From: Arion vulgaris
Lineage: Eukaryota > Mollusca > Gastropoda > Stylommatophora > Arionidae
NCBI GenBank assembly: GCA_020796225.1
Contig: CM036755.1
Location: 64,920,049 to 64,984,048, forward strand
Reading direction: 5' to 3'
Length of the DNA: 64,000 nt
The notes under the pieces were generated by a model. It was not told the origin of the DNA, did not search any database, and saw only the letters and a program-made list of their open reading frames with translations. Shown here piece by piece: positions 31,001-41,165 of this stretch (positions within the stretch are counted from its first letter, which is position 1; every line of letters begins with the position of its first letter). The translations under genes were made by a program, and so were the position numbers.

Positions 31001-31185
31001 TCAACATCACGCCAGCCACCTTTACTTCCCTGAGCTTTTCCTGCACCCAATTGAGGCTGGGTTGACCCTAGAGCGATTACGGCCGGAAAAATATTACAAG
31101 TCCACTGTGAAATTGAACCCGGACCACTAGATTAAGAAGTGAGTTCACTAACAAGTACGCTACTGCAGCTCTCATCACAGCCCGT
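31000..31185 (-). mobile_element. tRNA-derived SINE, family T-d (minus)
   Basis: Minus-strand head GAGCTGCAGTAGCGTACTTG, B box TCCGGGTTCAATTTCAC, body CTTTTCCTGCACCCAATTG (plus strand). A full plus copy is at 56.9 kb. Confidence 0.75.
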
Positions 31186-31364
31186 CTGAGAAAGAAAACA
31201 TTCGATCTCTAGCCAGCTCTCCGCCACTTCCAACATCAAGTTCAAAGATTCTTTATTGTCCTATTCCCTGGATTGTCTTGTTTGTCCCCTGCCTTGTCAA
31301 TGAATCTCAGAGGGAAGACAAAAAAGAGATCATTCAAACACAACAGCTTGTTGAATAACTGCTA

Positions 31365-31548
31365 GTTTTTTCACATGCTCAACTTGAATATGGCACATAC
31401 ATTTTATCATCCATATCCGATAGGACTAGGAACTCGATATCAAATGCATTGATATTAGAGATCACTTTAAAAGTACTCAGTTGTTTCCGTGTTGAGCGAT
31501 CACGTTATTTTCAAGCGTGAGGCAAGCTTCGTGTTTCCACGCCACAGA
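31365..31548 (-). mobile_element. SINE T-a head half (minus)
   Basis: Shares TGCTCAACTTGAATATGG and CCGATAGGACTAGGAACTCG with the full T-a copies. The head is at 31,548 (GGTCTCTGTGGCGTGG). Confidence 0.65.
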
Positions 31549-31554
31549 GACCAC

Positions 31555-31850
31555 ACCTAATACTGAACTGAAGATTATATTATTGTATCATTACCTGTAT
31601 CGATTATCTAGTATCATTACCTATCATAATATCGTTACCTATATCGTATACCTATCTCGTACCTATATGTACCTATCCGCTTTAATTACATGTATACGAT
31701 TACCTGTATCATTACCTGTATCATTACCTGTATCATTACCTATATAATTGCCTATATCATTACCTATATCATTACCTGCATCATTACCTGTATTATAACC
31801 TATATCATTACCTGTATCATTACCTGTGTCATTACCTGTATCATTACCTG
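31555..31850 (-). repeat. 12-bp tandem array of splice-donor-like units
   Basis: On the minus strand the unit is GTAATGATACAG. CAG/GTAATG recurs about every 12 bp directly after the exon at 31,848, becoming degenerate toward 31,560. The 12-bp unit is in frame with the exon (Gly-Asn-Asp-Thr), so each repeated donor would add four residues. Confidence 0.9.
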
Positions 31851-31967
31851 TGTCATGTTCTGTAACAGTTTCCTCAACACTTAGAACATCATCTCCAATC
31901 TCAAACGAAGGCGCAGTTATAGGAGACACAATAGAGGTCAGCAACACCTTTGGATGATCCATTTTTT
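31848..31967 (-). CDS. exon B: acidic exon ending in a donor array (120 bp minimum)
   Basis: Acceptor CTTCCATTGACAG. It encodes (E)KMDHPKVLLTSIVSPI, TAPSFEIGDDVLSVEE, TVTEHDT, phase 1-1 if the first donor at 31,847 is used. Later donors in the 12-bp array would lengthen it by four residues each without changing phase. Homologous to the damaged exon at 32.8-32.9 kb. Confidence 0.75.
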
Positions 31968-31984
31968 CTGTCAATGGAAGATCC

Positions 31985-32310
31985 ATAAAAAATTATTACA
32001 TAAATAGTTCACTTACAGAATAATTACATAAATAAGTTCACTAACAGCATTATTACATAAAATAAGTTCACTTACATCATTATTATACAAATTAAGTTCA
32101 CTAACATCATTATTACATAAATAGTTCACTTACATCTTTATATATAAATTAAGTTCACTTACATCATTATTACATAAAATAGTTCATTAACTTATTATAT
32201 TAATGTTCACTTACATCATTATTATATAAATTAGTTCACTTACATCATTATTATATAAATTAGTTCACTTACATCATTATTATATAAATTAAGTTCACTT
32301 ACATCATTGA
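31985..32310. repeat. about 31-bp minisatellite next to acceptor
   Basis: About eleven AT-rich units with GTTCACTTACATCATTATTA, starting about 20 bp upstream of the exon B acceptor. Confidence 0.9.
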
Positions 32311-32738
32311 TTGTTTGATAGGATCATCATCATTGCACTTTGGTGAGTAACCATCTGTGCTATGTTCTGCTTCTTACACAGGACGATCTCAGCCGCAGCG
32401 CACAAACTCTGTAGCACCGGCGAGGATCCCGATGTAATTTAGAAGATTGTAAAAATATTTGGTCGGAATATTTATTGTTTAATATTTCTAATGAATTTTG
32501 CTTGGGCAGGAACTTTCCAGCCTTTTCTTCTTGATTTTGAACTGTCAAGAGTTCTTTTACATGCTCAACTTGAACACAGGACCTATGTTTTATCTCCTGT
32601 CTCCGATAGGACTAGGAACTCGATCTCAACTACACCAAGATCTCTGGAAAGATTTCATGATGGCTCCACAAGGGAGTGAACAGAGTACCTTTAGAACTAG
32701 AGGCGAGCACCTAACCTCTACATCAAAGAGACAACCTA
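32311..32738 (-). mobile_element. tRNA-derived SINE, family T-a (full length, minus)
   Basis: Head at 32,738 (TCTTTGATGTAGAGGTTAGG, then B-box TTCACTCCC), body GATGTAATTTAGAAGATTG, tail TGATTGTTTGATAGGATC. Confidence 0.85.
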
Positions 32739-32795
32739 CTTTCAGCATTATTACATAAATTAAGTTAACAATTTAAACTGAAGCTGTATCATTAC

Positions 32796-32914
32796 CTGTG
32801 TCCTGTTCAAGATCTTTTCCTCTTTGTCTAGTTCCACTTTTTCATCTTCATTGACGGGTGTAGTTACAGGTGACCCAGTAAATGATAGCTGCAGATCAGT
32901 ATCTTCCTTTACTT
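32796..32914 (-). pseudogene. exon A: duplicated exon with 1-bp loss
   Basis: Acceptor ATCCTCCAGCAGCAG, donor GACACAG/GTAATGATACAG. The frame (E)VKEDTDLQLSFTGSPVTT, PVNEDEKVELDKEE is open. The exon is 119 bp instead of the 120 bp of exon B, so it ends in phase 0, not 1, and its inclusion would break the downstream frame. With one extra base in the AAAA run before GATC it would end DLEQDT, paralleling TEHDT of exon B. Either a decayed duplicate or a base-call error. Confidence 0.7.
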
Positions 32915-33084
32915 CTGCTGCTGGAGGATCAAGAATGATAAATGTAAAGCAGCGACAGGTATATACAATATTACATCTGTAATGAAAAATTCATGATTAA
33001 ATAGGAAAATGAACAACACTTGGCGTTTCGGTACTAGACCTTTATCAGGAACAAATGTATGCAGAATACTTAATAAACTAGAAC

Positions 33085-33605
33085 ATAATTCTTCTTCTGC
33101 GTTCTCACTAGATTGGGATTTCGGATCTCTAATAAAGACAGCCGTCTGCCTCAGATTATCAGCCACACCATACAGTTTGTCTTGGACGCTGGTGTAAGTG
33201 GGCCATTTCTTTTTTCTCAAGTCTGCATACTGGAGGCAGTTCTGTAGGATATAATTCCTATGATTTCGCTTCCTGTTTGTGCCAACCTATTCCCAGCAGT
33301 AAGTTTTGCCACCTTCATGATGGTAGGTCTGACATTCTTATTGCATGGCTAAATCTCCTAGGCACATTGGTGACTGTAGAATCCATTATCCCATTCCTCA
33401 TTGTGAGGGGTCGTTGCACTATGTTATGCACCTTACGGCCTGGTGCATCCGTTTTCTGTAAGCATTTGTTTCAGGTTAGCATTCCCTAGCAGACACATGC
33501 ATCCGATTTCAGCCAAACCTTAGTCGTCTCTTACGACATGCGTGGCAGGTAACAGTGGTTCTATTCTTTACACCCCAAACTTGGGCCCGGTAACCACTCG
33601 GGCGA
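33085..33605 (-). mobile_element. SINE A head with RNase-H-LINE tail (minus)
   Basis: Minus copy of the 8,343-8,872 composite: KKWPTYTSVQDKLYGVADNL and RDPKSQSSENAEEE read on minus, and the head has GCCCGAGTGGTTACCGGGCC at 33,605. Two copies show it is a real composite family, not a chance junction. Confidence 0.8.
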
Positions 33606-33659
33606 AATATAAGTCTAACTAAGTATGTCAAGAAAATGATATTAGCATACAACTAGTTT

Positions 33660-34130
33660 TCCAAGTATGTGTAGTCTCGGGGCAAGTTACGAATGAAACA
33701 TGAACATCTCTCTCTCTCTGGTTTTTTAGCCGGATTGGGGCATATGCCCTCAACCAACTCATCCCAAGTCTTTCTATCTCTAGCTATCTCTTGCAGCTCC
33801 CACCAGTTCTTCTTTATATTGTTGATCTCCACCTCCAAATCTCGTCTCCATGTATTTCTAGGCTTCCTTTCTTTGCTGTCCCTGTGGGTTCCAGGAAAGG
33901 ATCCTTCTTGTTATATTCCCTCTGGTTTTCTCACAGTGAGTCCTATCCAGCGCCAGTGTCTTTTTTTAACCACTTGGTTCACTGGAATCTGTCTTCTTCT
34001 CTCCCTAAGTTCCTTATTTGTGACCCTATCATACCATCTTATTCCCTCTATTCTGCGCAAAACATGTGCATTTTATTTTTTTTTCTCTGCTTTTTTGTCG
34101 CTAGGCGTAGCAGGTTTAACTGGTGATCAG
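33660..34130 (-). mobile_element. LINE family (e) C-terminal fragment
   Basis: Minus reading KNWWELQEIARDRKTWDELV, EGICPNPAKKPERE near 33,700-33,830, with further upstream parts frameshifted. Confidence 0.7.
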
Positions 34131-34550
34131 TTTCCGAGATAATGCATGCTCGGTCGCTTGATATGCTGTGGTATTGTGGAGTTTTAAGATGTCTGTAACT
34201 CCATCAACCCATCTTTTTCTTGGTCTGCCCTTCCTCTTGATGATTCCATTTTCAAGTTGTATGCTCTTGCAACTTGTGTATTCGGGTTCATTTTGACCAA
34301 GTGGCCAAACCATTTAAGTCTCTGTTTTTCAAAAAATCTAATAGCAGGTGTTGTTCTGACTGTTCTTCTAATTTCCTCATGTCTTATATGGTCTCTTCTT
34401 GTTTTATTTACTGCTTTCCTCAAGCATCTCATTTTGCATGTGGTTATTTTCCTTTTTTGTTCCCCATATGTGAAATGAGATGCTTGAGTATGTGCATGGT
34501 GGATTGATATTGTACATTTAAATACAAATGTGGGATTTAATAAAAAAAAA
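34110..34550 (-). mobile_element. LINE (c)-related C-terminal fragment
   Basis: Minus reading KITTCKMRCLRKAVNKTRRD, TPAIRFFEKQRLKWFGHLVK, MNPNTQVARAYNLK and GRPRKRWVDGVTDI. Confidence 0.8.
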
Positions 34551-34584
34551 AAAAGGGTCTGAAGGTGAAGGATTAGCTTCAATG

Positions 34585-34785
34585 CATCAGGTTTCCCAAT
34601 ATGTCTCCATCCCTGTCTGCAGAAAGGGTTTCGAGCAAAGTATGAACCTGTATCTCCAGCAACAATCCTAAGGATCTCATGAAAAATTGCTCATGTGACT
34701 CTGCCTGGATTTGAATCCACAACCTTCAGAACGACAGATAAACATCTTAACCACTTCGCCATAGCATTACCCCCATGTGGGATTT
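34585..34785 (-). mobile_element. tRNA-derived SINE, family T-e (minus)
   Basis: Minus head GGCGAAGTGGTTAAGATGTT with B box GTGGATTCAAATCC. The body has TTTGAGCAAAGTATGAACC-like sequence. Other copies at 44.65 and 63.76 kb. Confidence 0.8.
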
Positions 34786-34812
34786 AAATAGACAAGGAAG
34801 TAGATCAAACTG

Positions 34813-34990
34813 ATTGATTGATAGTACCATCATTGTTCTTCAGTGAATAATCATGTTTGCTCCAATCTCTTTCTTACAAGCACTGTAGCAACAGCGAGTG
34901 TGCCCAATGTAATTTAGAAGATTGTGAACAAATGTTTTGGAATTTTCTTTTTAATTAATTATAACGGAGCAAAGGATTTGTGGCCAACAT
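34813..34990 (-). mobile_element. SINE T-a 3' half (minus)
   Basis: TTGATTGATAGTACCATC, CCAATCTCTTTCTTACAAGC and GCCCAATGTAATTTAGAAG. The head is missing. Confidence 0.7.
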
Positions 34991-35169
34991 ATCACTTTTC
35001 AACTGCCAAAAGTTGAAAACTGCCATCTATGTTTAGAACATTAACCTTTTCTCTGATACATACTTTCCGAAAGCTGAGCTAAAAATAGCTACTCTTTGTT
35101 TCTAGGTCAAAACGTGAATGTACGCCTATAGCAGTGACAGTAGCAATGTATAACGTGTTAACACGTCTT

Positions 35170-35335
35170 TAGCCCACAGAGGAAAACAACATTACACAAA
35201 GGTGCAGAATCTTTTGAAAAGAAACAGGGATGAGCTGAAAGTCAAGAGAGAGACAAGCGCAAACTCAGAAGTTGTCAACACTTGCCAAATGACCATCTGT
35301 AAAGACAAAAAAGGGAATATATATAATCTGTACCA
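35170..35335 (+). mobile_element. LINE (j) tail fragment
   Basis: Matches 9.89-10.01 and 19.59-19.73 kb (AACATTACACAAAGGTGCAG, CAAACTCAGAAGTTGTCA, GACCATCTGTAAAGACAAAA). Confidence 0.65.
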
Positions 35336-35366
35336 TGTAATTTTTTTTACAATGAATATCACTTGC

Positions 35367-36023
35367 CTTCATCTGACAGTTCCTTCTCTCTCCATTTCTC
35401 CAAATCCATAACATCGTCATCTGTTTTCCCTTCCAATGCCAAGTTTGAAGACATTTCTTTTAACTGCTGAGATTCATCAGCAGACTCAGATGTTACACTT
35501 GGTAGGTCTACATCATATTTTGTTTCTCTTCTACTTTCATCACCACTATCATCATGTGATTCAACTTCCACATTAACTGTCCCTAAATTTTCTACATTAT
35601 GTGTAGGGCTATCCAGGACTTCTTCCGAAGCATCAACATCCTTCTCATCCTTATGCTTACTTGTGCTTTCTTCCCTTTCAGAATCTGAATAGTTCTTTCT
35701 GGTGCTTGACAATGATGATGAAGAAGAAGAAGAGGAAGAAAACGATGCAACTGAGACAGTTCTGCTGACAGACATGTTTTCATCGTCATGTAGAGACGAT
35801 TCTGTTACAACTGTGTTATTTTCTTGTTCTATCTGATCTTTATCAGTTTCCACAAGTTTCTGATGGTCTTCTGACGGTGCAGCTTCGCTAATTGGTGTCT
35901 CAACAACTACTTCTGTACTGCTACCTTCATCACTATGTTTTGTCTTGGTTTCTAATGCTATTTGTTTGTCTTCTAATGTGACATCTTTGCTAGATGGTGT
36001 TTCAACGAGTTCTCCATCGTGTC
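35367..36023 (-). CDS. exon: acidic Ser/Glu-rich (657 bp), GC donor
   Basis: Acceptor TTATTTGGTGTTGCAG. The donor is GATGAAG/GCAAGTGA, i.e. GC instead of GT but otherwise a perfect consensus. Phase 1-1. It encodes HDGELVETPSSKDVTLEDKQ at the start, a poly-Ser stretch (VASFSSSSSSSSSLSS) followed by RKNYSDSEREESTSKHKDEK, and ends LEKWREKELSDE. Disordered and acidic. The Ser run plus SDSE resembles those in the exons at 55.8 and 27.4 kb, suggesting internal duplication. Confidence 0.8.
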
Positions 36024-36117
36024 CTGCAACACCAAATAAAACAATGTAAGGTCTTTAAACAATACACGGATGCAATACTTTTAAAAATCATGGCAATAAT
36101 AAATACAAAATAAAAGA

Positions 36118-36356
36118 AACTTCTTTTTCTTCGAACGCTCCATATCGATCACTTGTTAACCACTGTGTGATCTGAGCCTATGAGCGATTGTACGCTATGC
36201 CAGTTATGCTCCTACAAGTAGGCCAGCACATCCGATCTCTGCAACACTTTTTATTTACTAGGGTAGCTACATCAGTCGCCTCTAACGACATGCCTTGTAG
36301 GTCACAGTGGTACTATTTTTTGCTTCCTTTGCAGGTTCTAGCACCACACAGGCGAA
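36118..36356 (-). mobile_element. SINE family B (minus)
   Basis: Head at 36,356 (CGCCTGTGTGGTGCTAGAAC), central GTCGTTAGAGGCGACTGATG, AGATCGGATGTGCTGGCC and tail GTTCGAAGAAAAAGAAG. Confidence 0.85.
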
Positions 36357-36364
36357 ATTAACGA

Positions 36365-36585
36365 AACAATTGGGGGACTGCCTAGAGTAGTTGATAGTAG
36401 CTCGGCCTGCTAGCTGTGAGACGCCTCATAGCTCGGGTTGAACCTACTGTCCGGCATTTGTTCGAGTCCTCTGGTCTTACTCAGGACGATAACGTGAGTA
36501 CCTCTGAAGTCGGAGAAAATCTGCCTGTATGGCGAGGGAATACTAATTACAGTGTACATTGAGCACACGGCTGCCAGTGTAAAGT
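36365..36585 (+). mobile_element. tRNA-derived SINE, family T-f with family C tail
   Basis: TAGAGTAGTTGATAGTAGCT (A-box region) and CATAGCTCGGGTTGAACC (B box), followed by CTCTGAAGTCGGAGAAAAT, the family C sequence. This suggests family C is the tail of tRNA-headed SINEs. Confidence 0.65.
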
Positions 36586-36729
36586 AATTTACAATGTGCA
36601 CACTGCTGCCATTGTAAGAAATTGGAAAAATGGATTTTCACACAAAAATCAGTTTCAGAGATGAAACTTCATCTGAGTTGAAAGCGGACGAAAGAAAAAA
36701 AGAAAAAAAAAAGCAACAATTTATATAAA

Positions 36730-36895
36730 ATATAAAGCAGTGTTTAAAAAGATGATTAGATGACACAGCAGAATATTGTCAAAAAGTAAAAATAACTATC
36801 ATTCAAGTCACTAGAGCATCTCAAGAGAACAAAGGAAAACCCTGACACTGAGCAACAACCGGTAACAATGTGATGACAAAAGTAGAAAGAAGAAA
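36730..36895 (+). mobile_element. LINE family (c) 3' end
   Basis: ATGATTAGATGACACAGCAG, AACCCTGACACTGAGCAACA and GGTAACAATGTGATGACAAA then AGAAGAAAG: a degraded copy of the end at 27.2-27.3 kb. Confidence 0.7.
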
Positions 36896-37059
36896 GAAAG
36901 ATAAAACAGTGTCTCAAGAGTGTTATTATGTAGAAGTGAGTGTTGGAAAATGACCAACAGCATGATACTTCTTCTTCTTCTCTTGTTCGTTCTTCACTGT
37001 AAATTTTATAATTCTTAATTGATCTTTGACAAGAATGATTTTTACGTTGTGCAATTATG

Positions 37060-38215
37060 CGCCCATGGTGACTAGACCAGCACACTCGATTTCGCTGGCG
37101 ATCCTGACTCTCAGTCATAGTCAGATAGAACGAGAATACAGAATACAGAACGAGGCGATGAGCATTATACTTGGTTGCACTAAAGACACGTCGTGCAGGG
37201 CGATGCGCTATCTCCTTGACTTATCCTACTATGGAGTATAGAATACTGATGAGCCGTGCACGACCATACCTTCGAGTCAATGCTGACACACAACATCCTC
37301 TGCACTTGGAAATAAAGAGAAAAAGGAAATAGGTTAAAAAGAGGAAAATCTTGGATGGGTCAGGCCGAGGACTGTATTGAACAGGTGTGTACACTTGAAG
37401 ATATTGATCCCGGTGAAGAATGGATACCAGTGCCAACAGGAATCGCTACATCCTTTTCTGTATGCATCGAACTTGATAAAGAATGCAGCAACACAACCCA
37501 CTTGTCGTGGAGGCAGAGGTTCAGGCATTAATTTCTGAGAACGCATCTGAGCATGATGTAATCATTTATACGGATGGTTCGGTGATTCGACATGTGTGGA
37601 GCTCGTGGGCTTTCACTGCTCAGGTCGAGGTGATGTTGTGAAGGAAGACAGTGGTGGTTTTGCCGTGACTACGAGCAGTCTCACTATGGAAATCATGGCG
37701 GTTACCAAAGCAATGATTTGGCTAGAATCACAGACTTTTATCCATGCATGTTTTCTCAGTGACTCAATGAGTATGCTCAGGAAGATTGAAACAGGATGGG
37801 CTAGGAGACATTGGATAGAATCGCTGGGGAGGTCTAAGCTGACAAAGATCAGTTTTATTTTTGTGCCAGGGCATGCAGGTGTAAGGGGAATGAACGTGCG
37901 GATAGGCTTGCAGGTATGGCTGCTGTCCAAAGTGGACGAGCAATGGACCAGGCTGATATTATAAATTCCTTAAGGGAGAGAGGGCGTGTACATGATTCAC
38001 GTAATAGCGGTGAATCCACAACACTAACCAGACTGCAAGAATTCAAAGTTAAGTGTGGTGTGCTGACAAGAACGCTATGCTGGCAGACAAAGAAGAATTG
38101 TAAACCAACAAAGAACTGGTGTCGTTAGTTGTCACATGCTGATGGACATACTGAGGAGAGATCGAGCACTTATGGATTAATTTGTTCGACGTGCAGTGAT
38201 GGAAATCCGATGACT
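37060..38215 (+). mobile_element. RNase H LINE, RT C-terminus through RNase H
   Basis: Plus-strand frames in order: SQIEREYRIQNEAMSIILGC, TKDTSCRAMRYLLDL, then after frameshifts GQAEDCIEQVCTLEDIDPGE, IIYTDGSV (first catalytic D of RNase H), TTSSLTMEIMAVTKAMIWLE (catalytic E), HACFLSDSMSMLRKIETGWA (second D), ISFIFVPGHAGVRG and a frameshifted end. It is the most complete RNase H domain in the window. Frameshifts make it inactive. Confidence 0.88.
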
Positions 38216-38224
38216 AAACTAAAC

Positions 38225-38395
38225 TAAACTCGATTTCAGCCAGCTGTTTATTTACTAGGGTAGCTTGCCGTAGAGCAGGATACACAAGCTTGAGACATTC
38301 TCAAAAAAATGTTTAAGAAGAATTCTGCAATTATTCTGGCCAATTACAAAAATCAAGCTAACAATCTTTCTTTCTTTTCTCCAATCCTGTTTGCC
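38225..38395. mobile_element. mixed scraps of SINE B and LINE (e)/(b)
   Basis: TTTATTTACTAGGGTAGCTT is SINE B. CATTCTCAAAAAAATGTTTA and ATTCTGGCCAATTAC resemble LINE (e) at 25.14 kb. CCAATCCTGTTTGCCTCACA is the 3' end of LINE (b). Confidence 0.5.
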
Positions 38396-38658
38396 TCACA
38401 GTCTTCTTCTTCTTCTTTGCGTTCGTTCTTTATGACCAATTTTAATCACTCTTTGTGATATATTTGATCTTTGCCAAGAACATGTATACGTTGCACATTG
38501 GTTTGGTAGGCCCCTAAACTCATAGATTTCAACAAGTTTAGGACATGTGCATCCGATTTCAGCCAAACCTCCTTAGTCGCCTCTTACGACATGCATGGCA
38601 GGTAACAGTGGTTCTATTCTTTACACCCCAAATTTGGGCCCGGTAACCACTCAGGCGT
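38396..38658 (-). mobile_element. SINE family A (minus), inserted in LINE (b)
   Basis: Head at 38,658 (CGCCTGAGTGGTTACCGGGC), central GTCGTAAGAGGCGACTAAGG, GAAATCGGATGCACATGTCC and tail CGCAAAGAAGAAGAAGAAG. Flanked by TGCCTCACAGT and TGTCTCACAGT. Confidence 0.9.
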
Positions 38659-39115
38659 GTCTCACAGTGTCAGGTCAAGAAAAGATTTCTATAACGGGCC
38701 TTTGTGTGCGCTTTGTAGATAGTGTATTTCGTCACCTCTGTTATCTCTGAGGTCCATCTTTTGCATGGCCGGCCTTTTGCTTTGTACCCATTGTATCAGA
38801 GCAGCATTCCTCTTTGAGGTACACTGTCTGTTGGTAATCTGCTTACGTGGCCGAACCATTTAATTTGTTGTTTCATGAAGTCTAGTACTGATGTTGTACC
38901 CACTTTTTTCCCGATGTATTCATTTCTCAAACAGTCTCTTCTTGTTACCTCCAGCATTCTGCGTAGACACTTCATCTCTGTTGTAACTAGTTTTCTTCTA
39001 TCATTTGTTGTCAGCGACCAGGTTTGGCACTGGTAGCATAGTGTAGGGAGAAAGATTGTGTTGAACATTGCTCTTTTTGTGTTCATGGTGACATGTTCCA
39101 ATTTTAAAATGCAAA
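38659..39115 (-). mobile_element. LINE family (b) C-terminal fragment
   Basis: Minus frame HVTMNTKRAMFNTIFLPTLC, YQCQTWSLTTNDRRKLVTTE, MKCLRRMLEVTRRDCLRNEY, GKKVGTTSVLDF and WFGHVSRLPTDSVPQRGMLL. Confidence 0.85.
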
Positions 39116-39212
39116 CATTATGCTACCAGTGCTAAACCTGGTTAAAAATCACAATCTATAATTGAGTGATTGCGCCCTTTTGTTTTCAAAGGGGGACAAA
39201 CATGAATCTTAC

Positions 39213-39297
39213 TGTCACTAGATGATAATACACTGTCATCATCAACTGAAACTTCTGCATGTCCAACAACTTGTGCTTGAGTTCTGGTATTATCTCC
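39213..39297 (-). CDS. exon: acidic linker (85 bp)
   Basis: Acceptor TATTTGTTTACAG and donor AGTGACA/GTAAGATT, phase 0-1. It encodes GDNTRTQAQVVGHAEVSVDD then DSVLSSSD. It follows the exon at 41.7 kb in phase 0 and precedes the 36.0 kb exon in phase 1. Polar, no domain. Confidence 0.7.
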
Positions 39298-39574
39298 CTG
39301 TAAACAAATAAAGAACATGTTTTTACACTATAAGCGGTGCTGTTCAACTTCTAACGTGTCGCCAGCATTACATATTTCTGGTGCCCTATGTTACTTCGCT
39401 GGCTTTAATGAATCATAATTTAAGGGACGAAGAAAGCTTTCTAAAAAAATGAAATAATTTTTAATCCTATTTTACAGCACTCATATGAACACTGTCTTCC
39501 CGCTTTTGGAATCTTGTTTTCTTTTGTTACTCATTCTACTGCCACCTAATCCATCCTTTCAATTCAAATGTTGG

Positions 39575-40015
39575 ATCAATCCTAACATATGCCAGCGAGA
39601 GTTGGAAAATGACTAAAGATATAGAAAGCAAGTTGAATGCATTTGAAAAAGATGTCTGCGAAAAATAATGAATATAAAATTGAACAAATTTAGGAGAAGG
39701 GATGAAATCAGAGAAATGTCTGGTCAATCACTAGTGATACCTGTTATAAGAAAGAGAAGATGGAGATATGTTGGACACACCTTGAGGAGAAATGATCAAC
39801 GAATATCAAAGCAGGCATTGAAGTGGGATGCAAAGGTTCAAGAAAGAGAGGATGACCTAAGGAGACCCTGAAACAAACTTTGCTGAGAGAGGCAAGAAAT
39901 ATCGGTATCAGTTCCATGAAGGAGATTGAGAGAGTTACCCAGGATAGAGAGGTATGGAGAAATTACTTGCAGGCCCTATGTAACGTATAATGGTACAAGA
40001 GCAATTATTATTATT
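39575..40015 (+). mobile_element. LINE family (f) C-terminal fragment
   Basis: Plus reading EKRCLRKIMNIKLNKFRRRD, EIREMSGQSLVIPVIRKRRW, RYVGHTLRRNDQRISKQALK and WDAKVQ, then frameshifts, ending in a TTATTATTATTAT tail. An inverted relative is at 56.03-56.35 kb. Confidence 0.8.
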
Positions 40016-40189
40016 ATTATAATCCATCCTTTGCTTCTTCACTGAAGAAAATGTAAGCTTCATCTCTCTAAACTCATCTCTGCAAACAAATCATGGATCT
40101 GAGCCGATTCTTTTAGAGGCCAGTCAACACAGGATTTTAACTTCAAGGAGTAGCACATTGAGTTTTCATTCAGAGTGATATCCGCCAGT

Positions 40190-40428
40190 GTGGTGCCGGG
40201 GCCTGCAAGGGAATAAAAAAATAGTACCAGTGCGACCTACAAGGCATGTTGTAAGAGGCGAGTGAGGTAGGGGCCTAGGGAAGCTAGTTTTTTTTTAAAG
40301 CGTTAAATCGGATGTGCTGGCCTACCTAACTGGCACAATGTACAATTGCTTTTAGGTTCAGATCACATACAAATCATACAGAGTGGTTAACAAGTGGTCG
40401 ATATGAAGCGTTCGAAGAAGAAATTTAG
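40190..40428 (+). mobile_element. SINE family B (plus)
   Basis: GTGTGGTGCCGGGGCCTGCA, GTTGTAAGAGGCGAGTGAGG, AAATCGGATGTGCTGGCC, CACAATGTACAATTGCTTTT and GTTCGAAGAAGAA. Confidence 0.85.
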
Positions 40429-40509
40429 AGTGGTAACAGTGTGTTCTTTATCAGCAAATTTTTTAGTCTTCAAGATTGATACACTTAATATGTACTAGCT
40501 ACAAATGAA

Positions 40510-41105
40510 GTGCTTCTTCTTCTTCTTTTACCGCCACACTGTTACCGGGTTGTTGCCCAGTGTCATGGTTTTCTGTTTTTGCTTTGCGCTGCTCTAGTGG
40601 CTTGGGTGATAGTTTGTATTGCTTTTTGACAGGATACTGCTATGTCATCTAGCCATCTTATTTCCTGGTGTTCTGTTGTAGAAGACTCTGTATACAATGG
40701 AGTTTGGTTGTATTCTTATCAAGTGGCTGAACTACTTTATTCTTTTCCTCAATGTAATTCAAACTGGGTTCTGTCTCAACTTTCTTTCTTATGCTGGTGT
40801 TGGTGACATGTATTTTCTGGTGTTGCTGGTAACTTTTCGTAGGCACCGCATTTCACATGTAGTTATTTTTTACGACTGTTCATTGTCAATGTTTGGCTCT
40901 GGTAACACAAAGTAGGCATGAAAATTCTGTTGATCATATATTGTTTAGCTGTCAGTGAGATGTTTGGGTGTCTTAACAAAGGGGCTAGCTGGTAGGTTAT
41001 AGCATTTGCTTTTTGCAGTCTTTTCCTATCTCTCTGTCTACTCTTCCTTCTGTGAATTTGCTTTCTAAGTATTTGAATTCTTGCACTTGGTTGAGATATA
41101 GAAAA
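40510..41105 (-). mobile_element. LINE family (c) C-terminal fragment
   Basis: Minus reading with frameshifts: CHKSYQQHQKIHVTNTSIRK-like (KKVETEPSLNYIEE), NTRKIRWLDDIA and the end RKPWHWATTR. It continues upstream to IQVQEFKYLESKF-type sequence near 41,080. Confidence 0.75.
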
Positions 41106-41120
41106 AAAGTTAAAATATAA

Positions 41121-41165
41121 GTAAGTTTAGAATTTACCTGCAAACTTTCATCAGATCTGGTCTTG
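41121..41165 (-). repeat. distal copy of exon-6 donor region (target duplication)
   Basis: The minus strand reads AAGACCAGATCTGATG, AAAGTTTGCAG and then GTAAATTCTAAAC. It matches the true exon end at 41,650-41,693 with a few mismatches and includes the same splice donor. It lies on the far side of the LINE insertion. Confidence 0.85.

Noticed and set aside
33000..33072. Third foldback arm
   Set aside because: GACCTTTATCAGGAAC resembles the foldback motif in style but lacks the shared sequence and an inverted partner.
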